Source of the DNA: Chitinophagales bacterium | GTDB lineage: Bacteria; Bacteroidota; Bacteroidia; Chitinophagales; UBA8649 | Direction of reading: 5' to 3' | DNA: 64,000 nucleotides | NCBI GenBank assembly: GCA_020635995.1 | Contig: JACJYS010000004.1 | Span: forward strand, 62,001-126,000 | Part shown: positions 44,577-54,507 of the stretch, piece after piece | Position numbering within the stretch: position 1 is the first letter of the stretch | Layout of the letters: each line of letters begins with the position of its first letter | Notes under the pieces: model-generated | Told to the model about the DNA's origin: nothing | The model's input: only the letters and a program-made list of their open reading frames with translations | Database searches by the model: none | Made by a program: the position numbers and the translations under genes

Positions 44577-44857
44577 ACAATGACAACATGGTAAGAGATA
44601 TTTTTATTGGCATGGCTGTAACTATAGTTTCTATGCTTATAATTGCTTATGCTGTAGCTAAAATAAAATATCCCTATATATTAACTGATTTTTCAAGTTT
44701 TAAACAATTTTATATTGTCCTTTTAGGCTTCGGTTTTTTTGGTAATATAATATGGTACGGCTTATTTTGGTATCTTAAAAAAGAATACATGCAAAGAGGC
44801 GTTTTAATTATTACCGTAATAGCGTCATTCTTATTTATTATTAATAAGTTTTTATAA
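44573..44857 (+). CDS. Small membrane protein of unknown function between surE and lpxB
   Basis: 94 residues with three hydrophobic segments (IFIGMAVTIVSMLIIAYAVA, FYIVLLGFGFFGNIIWYGLFW, GVLIITVIASFLFII). No family recognised. The ATG overlaps the surE stop by 4 bases and the stop lies 1 base before lpxB, so it is certainly part of the operon and is probably translated by coupling. Position suggests an envelope role. Confidence 0.75.
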   Translation: MNNDNMVRDIFIGMAVTIVSMLIIAYAVAKIKYPYILTDFSSFKQFYIVLLGFGFFGNIIWYGLFWYLKKEYMQRGVLIITVIASFLFIINKFL

Positions 44858-44858
44858 A

Positions 44859-45956
44859 ATGAAATACTACTTAATAGCAGGCGAAGCCAGTGGCGATATG
44901 CACGGAGCTAATTTAATGCTTGCTATTAAGCAACAAGATACTACTGCCGAATTTCGTTTTTGGGGTGGCGATAAAATGGCTCAAATACCCAATGCTACAC
45001 AGGTAGAACACTACAAAAACACCGCATTTATGGGTTTTGTAGAGGTGCTAAAACATCTCCGAACCATTTTTAAATTTATAAAGCAGTGCAAAGAAGATAT
45101 ACAAAACTATCAGCCGGATGTTGTTATTTTTATTGATTACCCTGGTTTTAATTTAAGAATAGCCAAGTTTGTAAAAGAAATAGGAATAAAAACAGTCTAT
45201 TACATATCTCCGCAAGTGTGGGCGTGGAAAGAAAATAGGGTAAAAAAAATAAAGCAATACATAGATAAAATGCTGGTTATTTTGCCTTTTGAAAAAGATT
45301 TTTACAAAAAGTGGAATTATAATGTTGTTTATGTGGGGCATCCTTTGTTAGATGAAATTTCGGATAGAAAATATCCTTTAAATATTCAAAAGGAAAAGCC
45401 AATTATTGCTCTTTTGCCCGGAAGTAGAAAGCAGGAAATAGAAAAGATTTTACCTGAATTTTTAAGTGTAGTAAATCAATTTAAAGCGTACCAATTTGTT
45501 GTAGCTGGTTTATCGCATATTGAAGATGAAGTTTATACTAATTTAATAGGTAATAAGAATGTAATAGTAGTTAAAAACAATACTTACGGAATATTGCAAC
45601 AAAGCCATGCTGCCATAGTGGCAAGTGGTACAGCCACACTTGAAACAGCCTTGTTTGGCGTGCCATTGTTTGTAGGCTACAAAGGAAATTTTTTATCTTA
45701 TTATATTGGTAGAATGTTAGTGAAAATTAAGTTTATTTCGTTGGTAAACCTAATTTTTAACGAGCAGGTAGTTACAGAGTTAATTCAAAATGATTTAAAC
45801 AAAGAAAATATAGAGAAAGAGTTAAAAAACATACTTTCAAATCCTAAAAGAGAACAAATGATAGCTAAATTTCAGTTATTGAGGCAAAAATTAGGAAATA
45901 AAGGAGCTTCTACAGTAGCTGCAACAGAAATATTGAGTCTTATAAATTCTAAATAA
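44859..45956 (+). CDS. lpxB: Lipid-A-disaccharide synthase
   Basis: GT19 enzyme joining UDP-diacylglucosamine and lipid X in lipid A synthesis. 365 residues. Seen: IAGEASGDMHGANLM at the N-terminus, FWGGDKMAQ, FMGFVEVLKHL, VVIFIDYPGFNLRIA, YYISPQVWAWKENRVKKI, ILPFEKDFY, YVGHPLLDEI, LLPGSRKQEI, and VASGTATLETALFG. The set is complete. Confirms a Gram-negative outer membrane. Confidence 0.96.
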   Translation: MKYYLIAGEASGDMHGANLMLAIKQQDTTAEFRFWGGDKMAQIPNATQVEHYKNTAFMGFVEVLKHLRTIFKFIKQCKEDIQNYQPDVVIFIDYPGFNLRIAKFVKEIGIKTVYYISPQVWAWKENRVKKIKQYIDKMLVILPFEKDFYKKWNYNVVYVGHPLLDEISDRKYPLNIQKEKPIIALLPGSRKQEIEKILPEFLSVVNQFKAYQFVVAGLSHIEDEVYTNLIGNKNVIVVKNNTYGILQQSHAAIVASGTATLETALFGVPLFVGYKGNFLSYYIGRMLVKIKFISLVNLIFNEQVVTELIQNDLNKENIEKELKNILSNPKREQMIAKFQLLRQKLGNKGASTVAATEILSLINSK

Positions 45957-45989
45957 TACAAATTCAACAACTTTACTTATTTTTACAAA

Positions 45990-47168
45990 ATGAGAGTTGA
46001 AAACTATATCCTAAACGATATATATAAAGATTGGGCTAATCTTAATCCACTTACTTTATCCAAGCCCGTTTCGTCATTAAGAATTGGCATTGATACCATT
46101 AAAGAAAAATGGGAATTTTTATTGAAAGAAAATGTTAGTATAAAAACTTGTGTGCCACATCTCCAATCTTTTGATAGTGATTTTAACAATGAAAACATAA
46201 ATATTTATGTTAATTCAAGTGTTATTCCCAATAAACTTTTAGTAGAAAAAATAAAAGTACTTCAAGTAGGAGAAACTTTATATAAAGACGGTGTTCAAAT
46301 AGCTTCAAAAATTGATTTTAACCAAAAAAGCTTAGAAAAAGATGTTCACTATTCTGAAGAAGTAACTAAAATAAATTTTCCTTGGGATATTTTTAAACTA
46401 AACGATAAAGTTTTAAAAGCAGATTTTGAAAGAATTACAGCCAATAGAACTTCTCAAAAGTTAAGTTCTACAAATATTGTAATTGGAGATACTAAACAGA
46501 TTTTTCTGGAAGAAGGAGCAATAGTTGAAGTAGCAGTTTTAAATACCAAAAGTGGACCAATTTACGTGGGCAAAAATACCGAAATAATGGAAGGAAGTGT
46601 TGTAAGAGGCGGTTTAGCTTTATGCCAAGGAGCAGCTTTAAAATTAAGCACTAAAATATATGGAGCTACAACGGTGGGGCCTCATAGTAAAGTGGGCGGA
46701 GAAGTAAATAATTCTGTAATTCAAGGCTATTCAAATAAAGGACATGATGGATTTTTAGGAAATTCTGTAATAGGCGAGTGGTGCAATTTGGGAGCGGACA
46801 CTAATAATTCTAATTTGAAAAACAACTATGGCAATGTTAGAGTTTACAATTATTTTAAAAAAGATATGGTAGATTCTAGCTTGCAATTTTTGGGCTTAAT
46901 AATGGGCGACCATAGCAAATGTGGCATTAATACCATGTTTAATACAGGAACAGTAGTGGGCGTTTTTGCTAATATTTTTGGTGGTGGTTTTCCCAGTAAA
47001 TTTATTCCATCGTTTAGTTGGGGCGGAGCAGAGGGTTTTAGCTCGTATAAATTAGAAAAAGCTTATGAAGTAGCTGAAAAAGTAATGGAAAGACGCAATA
47101 TAAATTTAACAGAGCAAGATAAAGAAATATTAAAGCATATATTTGAACAAAGAGAAAATGAGAAATAA
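45990..47168 (+). CDS. GlmU-like sugar nucleotidyltransferase/acetyltransferase (alternative Bacteroidetes type)
   Basis: 392 residues of the alternative Bacteroidetes GlmU family, probably making UDP-GlcNAc (uridylyl- and acetyltransfer). Seen: an N-terminal part MRVENYILNDIYKDWANLNPLT with PVSSLRIGIDTIKEKWE, and a C-terminal left-handed beta-helix of hexapeptide repeats (PIYVGKNTEIMEGSVVRGG, KIYGATTVGPHSKVGGEV, GDHSKCGINTMFNTGTVVG). The canonical LAAGxGTRM pyrophosphorylase motif is replaced. tpiA starts inside its last codons. A near-match TATTTTTA precedes the ATG. Confidence 0.82.
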   Translation: MRVENYILNDIYKDWANLNPLTLSKPVSSLRIGIDTIKEKWEFLLKENVSIKTCVPHLQSFDSDFNNENINIYVNSSVIPNKLLVEKIKVLQVGETLYKDGVQIASKIDFNQKSLEKDVHYSEEVTKINFPWDIFKLNDKVLKADFERITANRTSQKLSSTNIVIGDTKQIFLEEGAIVEVAVLNTKSGPIYVGKNTEIMEGSVVRGGLALCQGAALKLSTKIYGATTVGPHSKVGGEVNNSVIQGYSNKGHDGFLGNSVIGEWCNLGADTNNSNLKNNYGNVRVYNYFKKDMVDSSLQFLGLIMGDHSKCGINTMFNTGTVVGVFANIFGGGFPSKFIPSFSWGGAEGFSSYKLEKAYEVAEKVMERRNINLTEQDKEILKHIFEQRENEK

Positions 47169-47895
47169 ATTAGTAGTAGGTAATTGGAAAATGAATACCA
47201 CAATAGATGAAGCTATTGCACTTATCAATAACTTAAATAAAGAACTTGATGAGCAGCAAACTGTAGTTTGTGTTCCATTTACGCACATTAGTGAGCTTTC
47301 AAAAATTAAAAAGGCTAACATAAAAATAGGAGCTCAAAATATTTCGGCACATAGCAATGGTGCTTATACAGGCGAAATATCAAATGTTATGCTTAAAAGC
47401 TTAAGCGTAGCTTATGTTATAGTAGGGCATTCCGAAAGGCGAGAATACCATAATGAAACAAACGAAGTGGTAAATACGAAAGTAAAAAGAGCCTTAGAAA
47501 GTGGCATAACGCCAATAATTTGCTTTGGCGAATCTTTAACTTTAAGAAAAGAAAACAAACATTTGCCTTTTATAGAAAAACAAATAAAAGAAGCTTTATT
47601 AAATATTTCAGCAGAAGAATTTAAACAGTGTGTTTTAGCTTATGAACCCATTTGGGCAATAGGTACAGGAGAAACAGCCACGCCTGCACAAGCACAAGAA
47701 GTGCACGCTTTTGTGCGTAATTTATTAACAAAATTATACAATAACGCATTGTCTGAAAAATGCAAAATACTATATGGAGGTAGTGTTAAACCAAGCAATG
47801 CTTCAGCTTTGTTTAAAGAAAAAGATATAGATGGAGCTTTAGTGGGCGGAGCATCCTTAAAAGCAGTTGATTTTACACAAATAATAAATGCCTAA
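47158..47895 (+). CDS. tpiA: Triosephosphate isomerase
   Basis: TIM-barrel enzyme interconverting DHAP and glyceraldehyde-3-phosphate. 245 residues from ATG 47158 (MRNKLVVGNWKMN). An in-frame TTG at 47143 adds 5 residues and is unlikely, because the N-terminus of the family is RxxLVxGNWKMN. Seen: GNWKMN with the catalytic Lys, YVIVGHSERREY with the His, LAYEPIWAIGTGETA with the Glu, and ILYGGSVKPSNA / DGALVGGASLKA. It overlaps the GlmU-like gene end by ~11 bases and abuts prmA. Confidence 0.97.
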   Translation: MRNKLVVGNWKMNTTIDEAIALINNLNKELDEQQTVVCVPFTHISELSKIKKANIKIGAQNISAHSNGAYTGEISNVMLKSLSVAYVIVGHSERREYHNETNEVVNTKVKRALESGITPIICFGESLTLRKENKHLPFIEKQIKEALLNISAEEFKQCVLAYEPIWAIGTGETATPAQAQEVHAFVRNLLTKLYNNALSEKCKILYGGSVKPSNASALFKEKDIDGALVGGASLKAVDFTQIINA

Positions 47896-48722
47896 TGCAA
47901 GATTATAAAGTAGTTACTTTTAAAGAAACCCAACAACAAAATGACATTTTAATTGCTTTGCTAAGTCAGTTAAATTACAATTCATTTGAAGAAATAGATG
48001 ACAATACTTTAGATGCTTATATTTTAAAAGAAGATTATTCGGAAAATGAAGTAAAAGAAATATTGCAACAGCTTGAAAGTTTTAAGGATATTCAATTTTT
48101 GGTTAAAGATTTAGAAAATAAAAATTGGAACGAAGAGTGGGAAAAAAGTTTTAAACCCATAAAAATAAGCGATAAATGTGTAGTTCGAGCCCCTTTTCAT
48201 GATGCTACAAACGCAAAATTTGAGCTACTTATAGAACCCAAAATGGCATTTGGCACGGGGCATCACGCCACTACAGAAATGATGCTAAAACTAATGTTAG
48301 ATATTGATTTTAAAGAAAAAAATGTGTTAGATTTTGGAGCGGGAACAGGAATTTTAAGTTTGTTAGCATCTAAAATGGGAGCTAAAAATATAGTGGCTAA
48401 CGATATAGAAGAAGATGCTTTTGAAAATATGAAAGAAAATTTTGAGCTCAATAATTGTAAGAATATCAAGCCTTTGTGTGGAGATTTTAAGGTGTTGCCC
48501 ACTCCTAAAAAATACCAAGTTATATTAGCTAATGTTACCACCAATATCATTAAGCAAAATTTTAATAATTTAGTGTCGTTATTATTAGTTGGAGGCGATA
48601 TTTTATTTAGTGGAATTTTAAAAGACCAATCGGAAGAAATAGAAAAGTTGGCTCAAAACTTGAAATTAATTAAAAAAACGGAGCAAAATAATTGGATTGC
48701 TCTACATTATAAAAACAAATGA
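47895..48722 (+). CDS. prmA: Ribosomal protein L11 methyltransferase
   Basis: Methylates ribosomal protein L11 with SAM. 275 residues. Seen: NWNEEWEKSFKPIKI, VVRAPFHDA, IEPKMAFGTGHHATTEMML, VLDFGAGTGILSLLASKMGA, VANDIEEDAFENMKEN, and ILANVTTNIIKQN in place of the usual NILA. It overlaps tpiA by one base (47895) and the secreted-protein gene by 4. Confidence 0.93.
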   Translation: MQDYKVVTFKETQQQNDILIALLSQLNYNSFEEIDDNTLDAYILKEDYSENEVKEILQQLESFKDIQFLVKDLENKNWNEEWEKSFKPIKISDKCVVRAPFHDATNAKFELLIEPKMAFGTGHHATTEMMLKLMLDIDFKEKNVLDFGAGTGILSLLASKMGAKNIVANDIEEDAFENMKENFELNNCKNIKPLCGDFKVLPTPKKYQVILANVTTNIIKQNFNNLVSLLLVGGDILFSGILKDQSEEIEKLAQNLKLIKKTEQNNWIALHYKNK

Positions 48723-51700
48723 ATATGAAATTATTTAAACTGTTAATTGTTGGTTTAATATTTATTAGCTTTGCTAAATCTCAAAATATAGATACCTTAC
48801 CTAATACTAAAACAGAATTTTTAAAAGGTCTTGACGATATGTTTTCCGCTACAAAACGGTCAGATTTAAAAGATTTATTTACAGATTTTAATAATAAAGT
48901 AAGTTCCGGTAAAGTAAGTGATGCGGTATTGAAAAATATAATTAATTCAAGCAATACCATGCTTAAAATGAGAGGGAAAGCCTATCCCCAGTTACAACAA
49001 ATAATAATAGGTTATTTACAATTAAACGATGCGGAATTAAGTTCGGGAGAATGGAGTGATTTTCAAAATACGATGAGTTTAGTAATGAAAAACTCAAAAA
49101 GTGGAGATACCAAAACCAGCTTAGATTTTCTTGATTTTGCTATACAATTATATAAAAGTAATGCTTTGTTTTATAGTAAGGGGAAAACTTGGTATTTAGA
49201 CAATAACAATTATAAATTAGCCTATTTAGAAGGGAAACCGGTAGTAAATGTGAACCCATCAACATTAAAAGGGGCTACCAATGGAGATACACTCACTGTT
49301 TATAACACATCGGGCGTATATGATGTGTTAAGCAATAAATGGACAGGAAATAGCGGAAAAGTAACATGGGAAAAATCGGGATTGCCGGCTTCAGACGTTT
49401 TTGCCACTTTTGGTAAATACGAAATAGATATGAGTACGCAGGAATTTACAGTTCCTGAAGCCAATTTTACTTACAAAAATTATTTTGACAAAGTAATAGT
49501 AGGCAGGTTAGAAGACAAAGTAGTAGCAGCTACTACAACAGAAACAGCCCGATTTCCAAGATTTACAGCTACAAGAGAAAATGTTCCTCCTCAGCGTATT
49601 TCAGATAATGTTACATACTACGGTAGTTTTACTTTAGCCGGTTCTAAAATAATGACAAAAAGCGATGATGAGTTATCGGAATTGGTTATAACTAAGCCCA
49701 ACTCCAAAGAGAAAATACTTACAGCCTATACTTCTTCTATTACTATGGATTTACCCGAAAAAATTAGTAGTAAAAATGCCAAAATATCTATGTTTTTTGG
49801 TACAGATAGCATTTATCACCCAAGCATAGATTTTACTTATAGTTTAGCTAAAAATGAAGTAAAACTTACAAAAGGAGATGGTAGCTTGGCTCAGTCAAGT
49901 TTTTTAGATTCTTATCATAATGTAGATTTTGATGTAGATGTAATTACTTGGAATTTAGGTACAGATAAAATGGATTTAAGAACCATTACTACTTCCGGAA
50001 TAAAAACAGCAACAATAGAATCTAAAGAATATTTTAGTAAAGAAAAAATGCGAGATTTAAGGGGGAATGTAAATTACGACCCATTGTCAATACTTAGAGT
50101 TAAAGCAGCACAAGGTTTTGATAATGAGGTTCATGCCGATTTATTTGCCAAAGAAATTGCACCTAATTTAACTGTACAGCAAATAAAACCATTATTATTT
50201 AGTTTAGTACAAGAAGGATTTATAACTTTTGATGAGAAAAAAGAAATAATACATGTAGAGCCTAAAGTAGAGCATTATGTACTTTCTAACGCAGAGAAAA
50301 AAGATTTTGATAACATCACTATACGCTCTAATTCAAAAGATTACAATGCTACAATAGATTTAAAAGATAAAAGTTTAGCATTAAGTGGTGTGAAATCTGT
50401 ACCAATAAGCTTGGCAACATCAACTTTTTTCTTTCCCGACAGCCAAAAAGTAGTGATAGAAAAAAACAGAAATATGCTATTTGACGGTTTGATGTTTTGT
50501 GGTAGAATGGACGCTTTTGGTAGAGATAATCATTTCAATTATACTGATTTTACAGTTGATTTACCTACTGTTGATACCTTAATATTAAACATACCGGATG
50601 GCGATAAATTAGATGCAGAAGGGAAACCAATATTGCGTCCTATTAATTCTGTATTGCAAGATTTAAAAGGAAAATTTACTATTAATTTGCCTATTAATAA
50701 ATCGGGTGTTTCTGAGTTGCCACAGTTTCCAATGTTTGAATCTTTTGAACCGGCAAAGGTTTATTATGAAAGTAAAGACATAATGGACGGCACATACAAA
50801 AAAGATAAATTCTATTATGAAATAAATCCTTTTAAAATGGATTCTTTAATGTATTTAAGTATTCCTATGATAAAATTTGGAGGTACTTTTTACTCTTCCG
50901 ATATTCTTGAACCAATAAAACAGCCTCTTTCTGTTCAACCAGATTTATCTCTTGGTTTTGAATTAACATCTCCCGATGAAGGATTTGCTTTATATAAAGG
51001 TAAGGGTAAGTTTGTAAGCGATATTAAATTGACAAATTCAGGATTAGAAGGTAAAGGAGATATAAGTTATCAAACGGCAAATTTCTTTTCTGATAAAATT
51101 TATTTTTATCCCGATTCTATGAAAGCTGTTGCCCAAGATTTTAAACTTAAAGAGTCAAGTGGAGCTTATGAATCTCCAGAAATAAACAGCTATGGAAATA
51201 ATGTAAAGTGGACTCCGTATCAAGACCACATGATAGCATATAGTGTTGATGACCAACCGTTTAAAATGTACGATGAAAAAGTTAAATTAGATGGAGCTAT
51301 TGAGTTGACAAACAGAGGCGTTTCCGGGTCAGGTATAGCAGATTGGGATGAAGCAGAGCTTATTTCAAGCAATTTTAAACTGAAATCTAAAGAATTAAAT
51401 GCCGATACGGCAAGCCTTCAAATAAAATCTATAGAAGGAGATAAAGTAACTTTTAATACACCTAATGTTAGTGCTTATGTAAATTTTGAAGAAAATACGG
51501 GAGAGTTTAAGTCTAATACTAATGATAATAGAACAGAATTTAATTACAACGAATATGTAACTACTATAGATGAGTTCTTTTGGGATATAGACAAAAAAAT
51601 ATTAGAATTTTCAGTGCCGGAAGGAGCACCTCCTGCACCGTTTATTTCACTCCGACCTGAGCAAGACACTTTAATGTTTTTAACCACTAAAGCTACGTAT

Positions 51701-53407
51701 AGTTTAGAATCTTCTGTAATAGACGCTACGGGCGTTACTGAAATATTAGTGGCAGACAGTAGAGTGATTCCGGGAGATGGTAAAGTATCGGTTTTGCCGG
51801 AAGCTAAAATGCAACCGTTAACCAATGCTACAATAGAAGCCAGTGCCGAAAGTAAAAAGCACATTATTAAAAATGTTGACATTGAAATATTTGGTAAAAA
51901 CAAAGTTTCGGGAAGTGGAAATTATATGTACAATACTAAAAATACGCCAGAGCAAAGTATTAGAATGAATAATATAGAAGTTGTAAAATTAGATTCTTCT
52001 GAAAAGAAAAAGGACACTAAAGAATTTTATGCTTTGCACGGTGCCGGAGTTATAGACAAAAGCGAAAATTTTATAGTTTATCCTAACACCGAGTATTATG
52101 GCAAAATAGATATGATTTCTTCAAATGAAAGTTTAAAAACAGACGGATTTGCAAAAATTGATTTTAAAAATATTTATGTTCCTACAAACTTCTTTTCAGT
52201 TAAAGGAGAAGTAAATGCCGAAAATTTAGGATTGACAGTTGAGGGAGCAAAAGATCCATCGGGAAAACTGGTTAGAACAGGTATTTTTATAAATAAATCG
52301 GGAATAGAACCACTTTATACTAATATCTTAAATAGTCAAGTAGGACCATTAGATAAGCCTTTAATTGAAACTAAAGGAATAGTAATTCATGATGATAAAA
52401 ACAATGTATATACATTTGGAGATAAAGATGTACTTAACGCCACAGAGGTAGTAAAAGGAAATACCTTAAAATTTTCGCCTACAGATAATGCAGTAGAAGC
52501 CGAAGGTTCTTTAGATTTAGGATTAGATATGAATGCTTTTAGCAGTAGAGCTTCTGGAAAAGTAAATTCAAGTTTAGATAAAAGTGATTATACTTTAAAT
52601 GCTACTATTGCTTTGCCTTTGGGTTTTGATAAAACAGTACTTGAAAAAATGGGATATTATCTTTTTGAAGATAATTTTGACATGAATGATGTAGATTATA
52701 GCACCGCAGAAATACAAAAACAGTGGGCTGAATTATTAGACGATAAATCATTCAAAAAGATGCAACAAGAAGTTTATGATAAAGGAATATTTGAAAAACC
52801 TAAATCATTAAAAGAAACTATTGTTTTTACGGATGTTGATTTATACTATAGCCAAACTGAGCGGTTGTTCCGTTCTAAAGGAAAATTTGGATTGGCATTT
52901 GTAGGCGATAGAGGTGTGCATAAAATGATAAATGGATATTTAGAATTTGGTCATAGATTGGGTTCTGATTTTATAAATATTTACTTAAAAACATCATTTA
53001 ATGATAATATATATATAACGTTTACGGTTAGTGTAGCCGAAGTTTCTTCTTCTTTTGATGATTTAGTTACCATGATAAATGCCTTAAAAACGGAGCAAAG
53101 AACCATAAAAGGCGAAAACAATAAAATGTACACCTATATAGGTACAGGCAATGCAAAAGCAAGATCATTTATAGAAAGAATGAAAATATTGGAAAGTGGA
53201 GGCACACTACCACCACCGGAGCCACCAAAAGAAAAACCTGTAGAAACAACTCCGCCTTCTGAAACTCCAAATGATGGAAATACTAATGAAGAAACTGTAC
53301 CACCTACTCCTAATGAAAATGTAGAACAAGATAATAATGGGGGAGTACCTAAAGAAGTTTTAGAGTATGAAGAAGGAGGAAAAAAAGGCAAAAAGAAAAA
53401 AGAGTAG
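48719..53407 (+). CDS. Giant exported protein of unknown function
   Basis: About 1562 residues with an N-terminal signal (KLFKLLIVGLIFISFAKSQ); the annotated ATG 48719 or the in-frame ATG 48725 (MKLFKLL) could be used. I recognise no domain. The body consists of many beta-rich blocks; phrases recur, for example KSGVSELPQF, SNFKLKSKELNADTA and NGFEKKT-like pieces, suggesting internal repetition at a weak level. It ends in a Pro/Glu/Asn-rich tail and a basic GGKKGKKKKE end, without a T9SS sorting domain. It follows prmA with 4-base overlap. A strong hairpin terminator follows at 53437. Confidence 0.7.
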   Translation: MNMKLFKLLIVGLIFISFAKSQNIDTLPNTKTEFLKGLDDMFSATKRSDLKDLFTDFNNKVSSGKVSDAVLKNIINSSNTMLKMRGKAYPQLQQIIIGYLQLNDAELSSGEWSDFQNTMSLVMKNSKSGDTKTSLDFLDFAIQLYKSNALFYSKGKTWYLDNNNYKLAYLEGKPVVNVNPSTLKGATNGDTLTVYNTSGVYDVLSNKWTGNSGKVTWEKSGLPASDVFATFGKYEIDMSTQEFTVPEANFTYKNYFDKVIVGRLEDKVVAATTTETARFPRFTATRENVPPQRISDNVTYYGSFTLAGSKIMTKSDDELSELVITKPNSKEKILTAYTSSITMDLPEKISSKNAKISMFFGTDSIYHPSIDFTYSLAKNEVKLTKGDGSLAQSSFLDSYHNVDFDVDVITWNLGTDKMDLRTITTSGIKTATIESKEYFSKEKMRDLRGNVNYDPLSILRVKAAQGFDNEVHADLFAKEIAPNLTVQQIKPLLFSLVQEGFITFDEKKEIIHVEPKVEHYVLSNAEKKDFDNITIRSNSKDYNATIDLKDKSLALSGVKSVPISLATSTFFFPDSQKVVIEKNRNMLFDGLMFCGRMDAFGRDNHFNYTDFTVDLPTVDTLILNIPDGDKLDAEGKPILRPINSVLQDLKGKFTINLPINKSGVSELPQFPMFESFEPAKVYYESKDIMDGTYKKDKFYYEINPFKMDSLMYLSIPMIKFGGTFYSSDILEPIKQPLSVQPDLSLGFELTSPDEGFALYKGKGKFVSDIKLTNSGLEGKGDISYQTANFFSDKIYFYPDSMKAVAQDFKLKESSGAYESPEINSYGNNVKWTPYQDHMIAYSVDDQPFKMYDEKVKLDGAIELTNRGVSGSGIADWDEAELISSNFKLKSKELNADTASLQIKSIEGDKVTFNTPNVSAYVNFEENTGEFKSNTNDNRTEFNYNEYVTTIDEFFWDIDKKILEFSVPEGAPPAPFISLRPEQDTLMFLTTKATYSLESSVIDATGVTEILVADSRVIPGDGKVSVLPEAKMQPLTNATIEASAESKKHIIKNVDIEIFGKNKVSGSGNYMYNTKNTPEQSIRMNNIEVVKLDSSEKKKDTKEFYALHGAGVIDKSENFIVYPNTEYYGKIDMISSNESLKTDGFAKIDFKNIYVPTNFFSVKGEVNAENLGLTVEGAKDPSGKLVRTGIFINKSGIEPLYTNILNSQVGPLDKPLIETKGIVIHDDKNNVYTFGDKDVLNATEVVKGNTLKFSPTDNAVEAEGSLDLGLDMNAFSSRASGKVNSSLDKSDYTLNATIALPLGFDKTVLEKMGYYLFEDNFDMNDVDYSTAEIQKQWAELLDDKSFKKMQQEVYDKGIFEKPKSLKETIVFTDVDLYYSQTERLFRSKGKFGLAFVGDRGVHKMINGYLEFGHRLGSDFINIYLKTSFNDNIYITFTVSVAEVSSSFDDLVTMINALKTEQRTIKGENNKMYTYIGTGNAKARSFIERMKILESGGTLPPPEPPKEKPVETTPPSETPNDGNTNEETVPPTPNENVEQDNNGGVPKEVLEYEEGGKKGKKKKE

Positions 53408-53436
53408 GAGGTAAAAAAGAAAACCTACAAAACACA

Positions 53437-53469
53437 AAATGCCTTGCAATAATAACATGCAAGGCATTT
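53437..53469. terminator. Bidirectional rho-independent terminator
   Basis: Perfect 12-bp stem AAATGCCTTGCA / TGCAAGGCATTT with a 9-base loop (53449-53457). It lies between the convergent 48719-53407 and 53495-53971 genes. T-rich sequence follows on the minus strand; on the plus strand TTTCGCTTC is a weak tail. Confidence 0.85.
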
Positions 53470-53494
53470 CGCTTCAAAAAAAAGAATGGTCTAT

Positions 53495-53971
53495 TTAATT
53501 ATTGAGCCTACTTCCCAATATTTTACTCCATTTATCCATAAACTGTAGCTCACCGTTTATTTCTGAGTCTCGCTGACTATTATACAGCTCAAAAGAGTCT
53601 GTAGCTGAATTAGATTTTGACTTAAAAGCTATTTCTAATTTGTCAACTGTTTTGTCATTATAACCGTTTACTTTTACATTTCTGCTGTTGTTTACTGCTT
53701 TACACTCTTTCACATTGTTTAAGTCAATAAATTTTTCGTTTGCAGTAATGCCGTCATAAAACAAAACTGAATTTTTTATTTCGTCTAAACCTATTATTAA
53801 ATGCTTGCAAAAATCTTGTTGCGTTACATTCATTTGATGTTTTTGAGCTAAAGATGTAAATGCTAACTGCATCTTTTTATTAGTTTTTGATTTTTTTATA
53901 GGAATTATTATAAAAGGCGACATACATATTAGTGCTAAAAATAATCCCATTATTGTTGTTGATATATCCAT
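53495..53971 (-). CDS. Single-pass membrane protein of unknown function
   Basis: 158 residues. One N-terminal hydrophobic helix (TIMGLFLALICMSPFIIIPI), then KKSKTNKKMQLAFTSLAQKHQMNVTQQ and a Ser/Asn/Lys-rich tail. No domain recognised. It ends near the bidirectional terminator. No promoter box seen close to the start. Confidence 0.5.
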   Translation of the reverse strand: MDISTTIMGLFLALICMSPFIIIPIKKSKTNKKMQLAFTSLAQKHQMNVTQQDFCKHLIIGLDEIKNSVLFYDGITANEKFIDLNNVKECKAVNNSRNVKVNGYNDKTVDKLEIAFKSKSNSATDSFELYNSQRDSEINGELQFMDKWSKILGSRLNN

Positions 53972-54069
53972 TGTTTTTTAAAATTTAAGTAATATAAAAA
54001 TGTGTATTCTTTTTATAAAGAATACTATTTAAAACATTTTTAGGGTTTTGTGCTTACTTAAACTCTTAA

Positions 54070-54429
54070 TTATGAATAATAATGGAAAGGAAACAGCTTT
54101 TTAAATGCTGTAAAGTTGTGCGGAAAATGCACTATTTCTTTTTGTTGTGTGGCAATTTTATTAGTAATTAAATTGCCTAATTCTATATCAAAATAATGAA
54201 ACTGAAAAGCTTGAACAGTATTTATAACATTACTAACTGAGGGTATGCTATAGCTAAAATTTAACGATTCAGAGTTTGTGAAATTAAAACTGTATAGCTC
54301 TATATTTGAGTAGTTGCTTTCTTCATCATGCGAATAGTCTTTTATATTTTGATGTGAAACTAATGAAGTAAACATTATCAAAATAAAACAGATAATACTC
54401 GTTAAATATGTTGCCGATTTTTTGTGCAA
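54070..54429 (-). CDS. Putative exported or membrane protein of unknown function
   Basis: 119 residues from TTG 54429. An upstream ATG at 54468 is also in frame, but a -7 promoter box TAACTTTG (54448-54455) lies inside that longer version, so the TTG start fits better. Seen: a basic start (HKKSATYL), a helix TSIICFILIMFTSLV, and a Ser/Asn/Phe-rich remainder. No domain recognised. It lies downstream of the par operon but with its own promoter. Confidence 0.45.
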   Translation of the reverse strand: MHKKSATYLTSIICFILIMFTSLVSHQNIKDYSHDEESNYSNIELYSFNFTNSESLNFSYSIPSVSNVINTVQAFQFHYFDIELGNLITNKIATQQKEIVHFPHNFTAFKKLFPFHYYS

Positions 54430-54447
54430 GGATTCAATTTTACAACG

Positions 54448-54455
54448 CAAAGTTA
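54448..54455 (-). promoter_or_regulatory. -7 promoter element inside the longer version of the 54070 gene
   Basis: Minus-strand TAACTTTG matches TAnnTTTG. Its position would make transcription start near 54441, after the ATG of the longer reading, which argues for a start at TTG 54429. Confidence 0.45.
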
Positions 54456-54507
54456 AATCAAAAAACAATATCTTTTATATAGTGTATTGTTAAAGTTTAG
54501 ACAAGGC

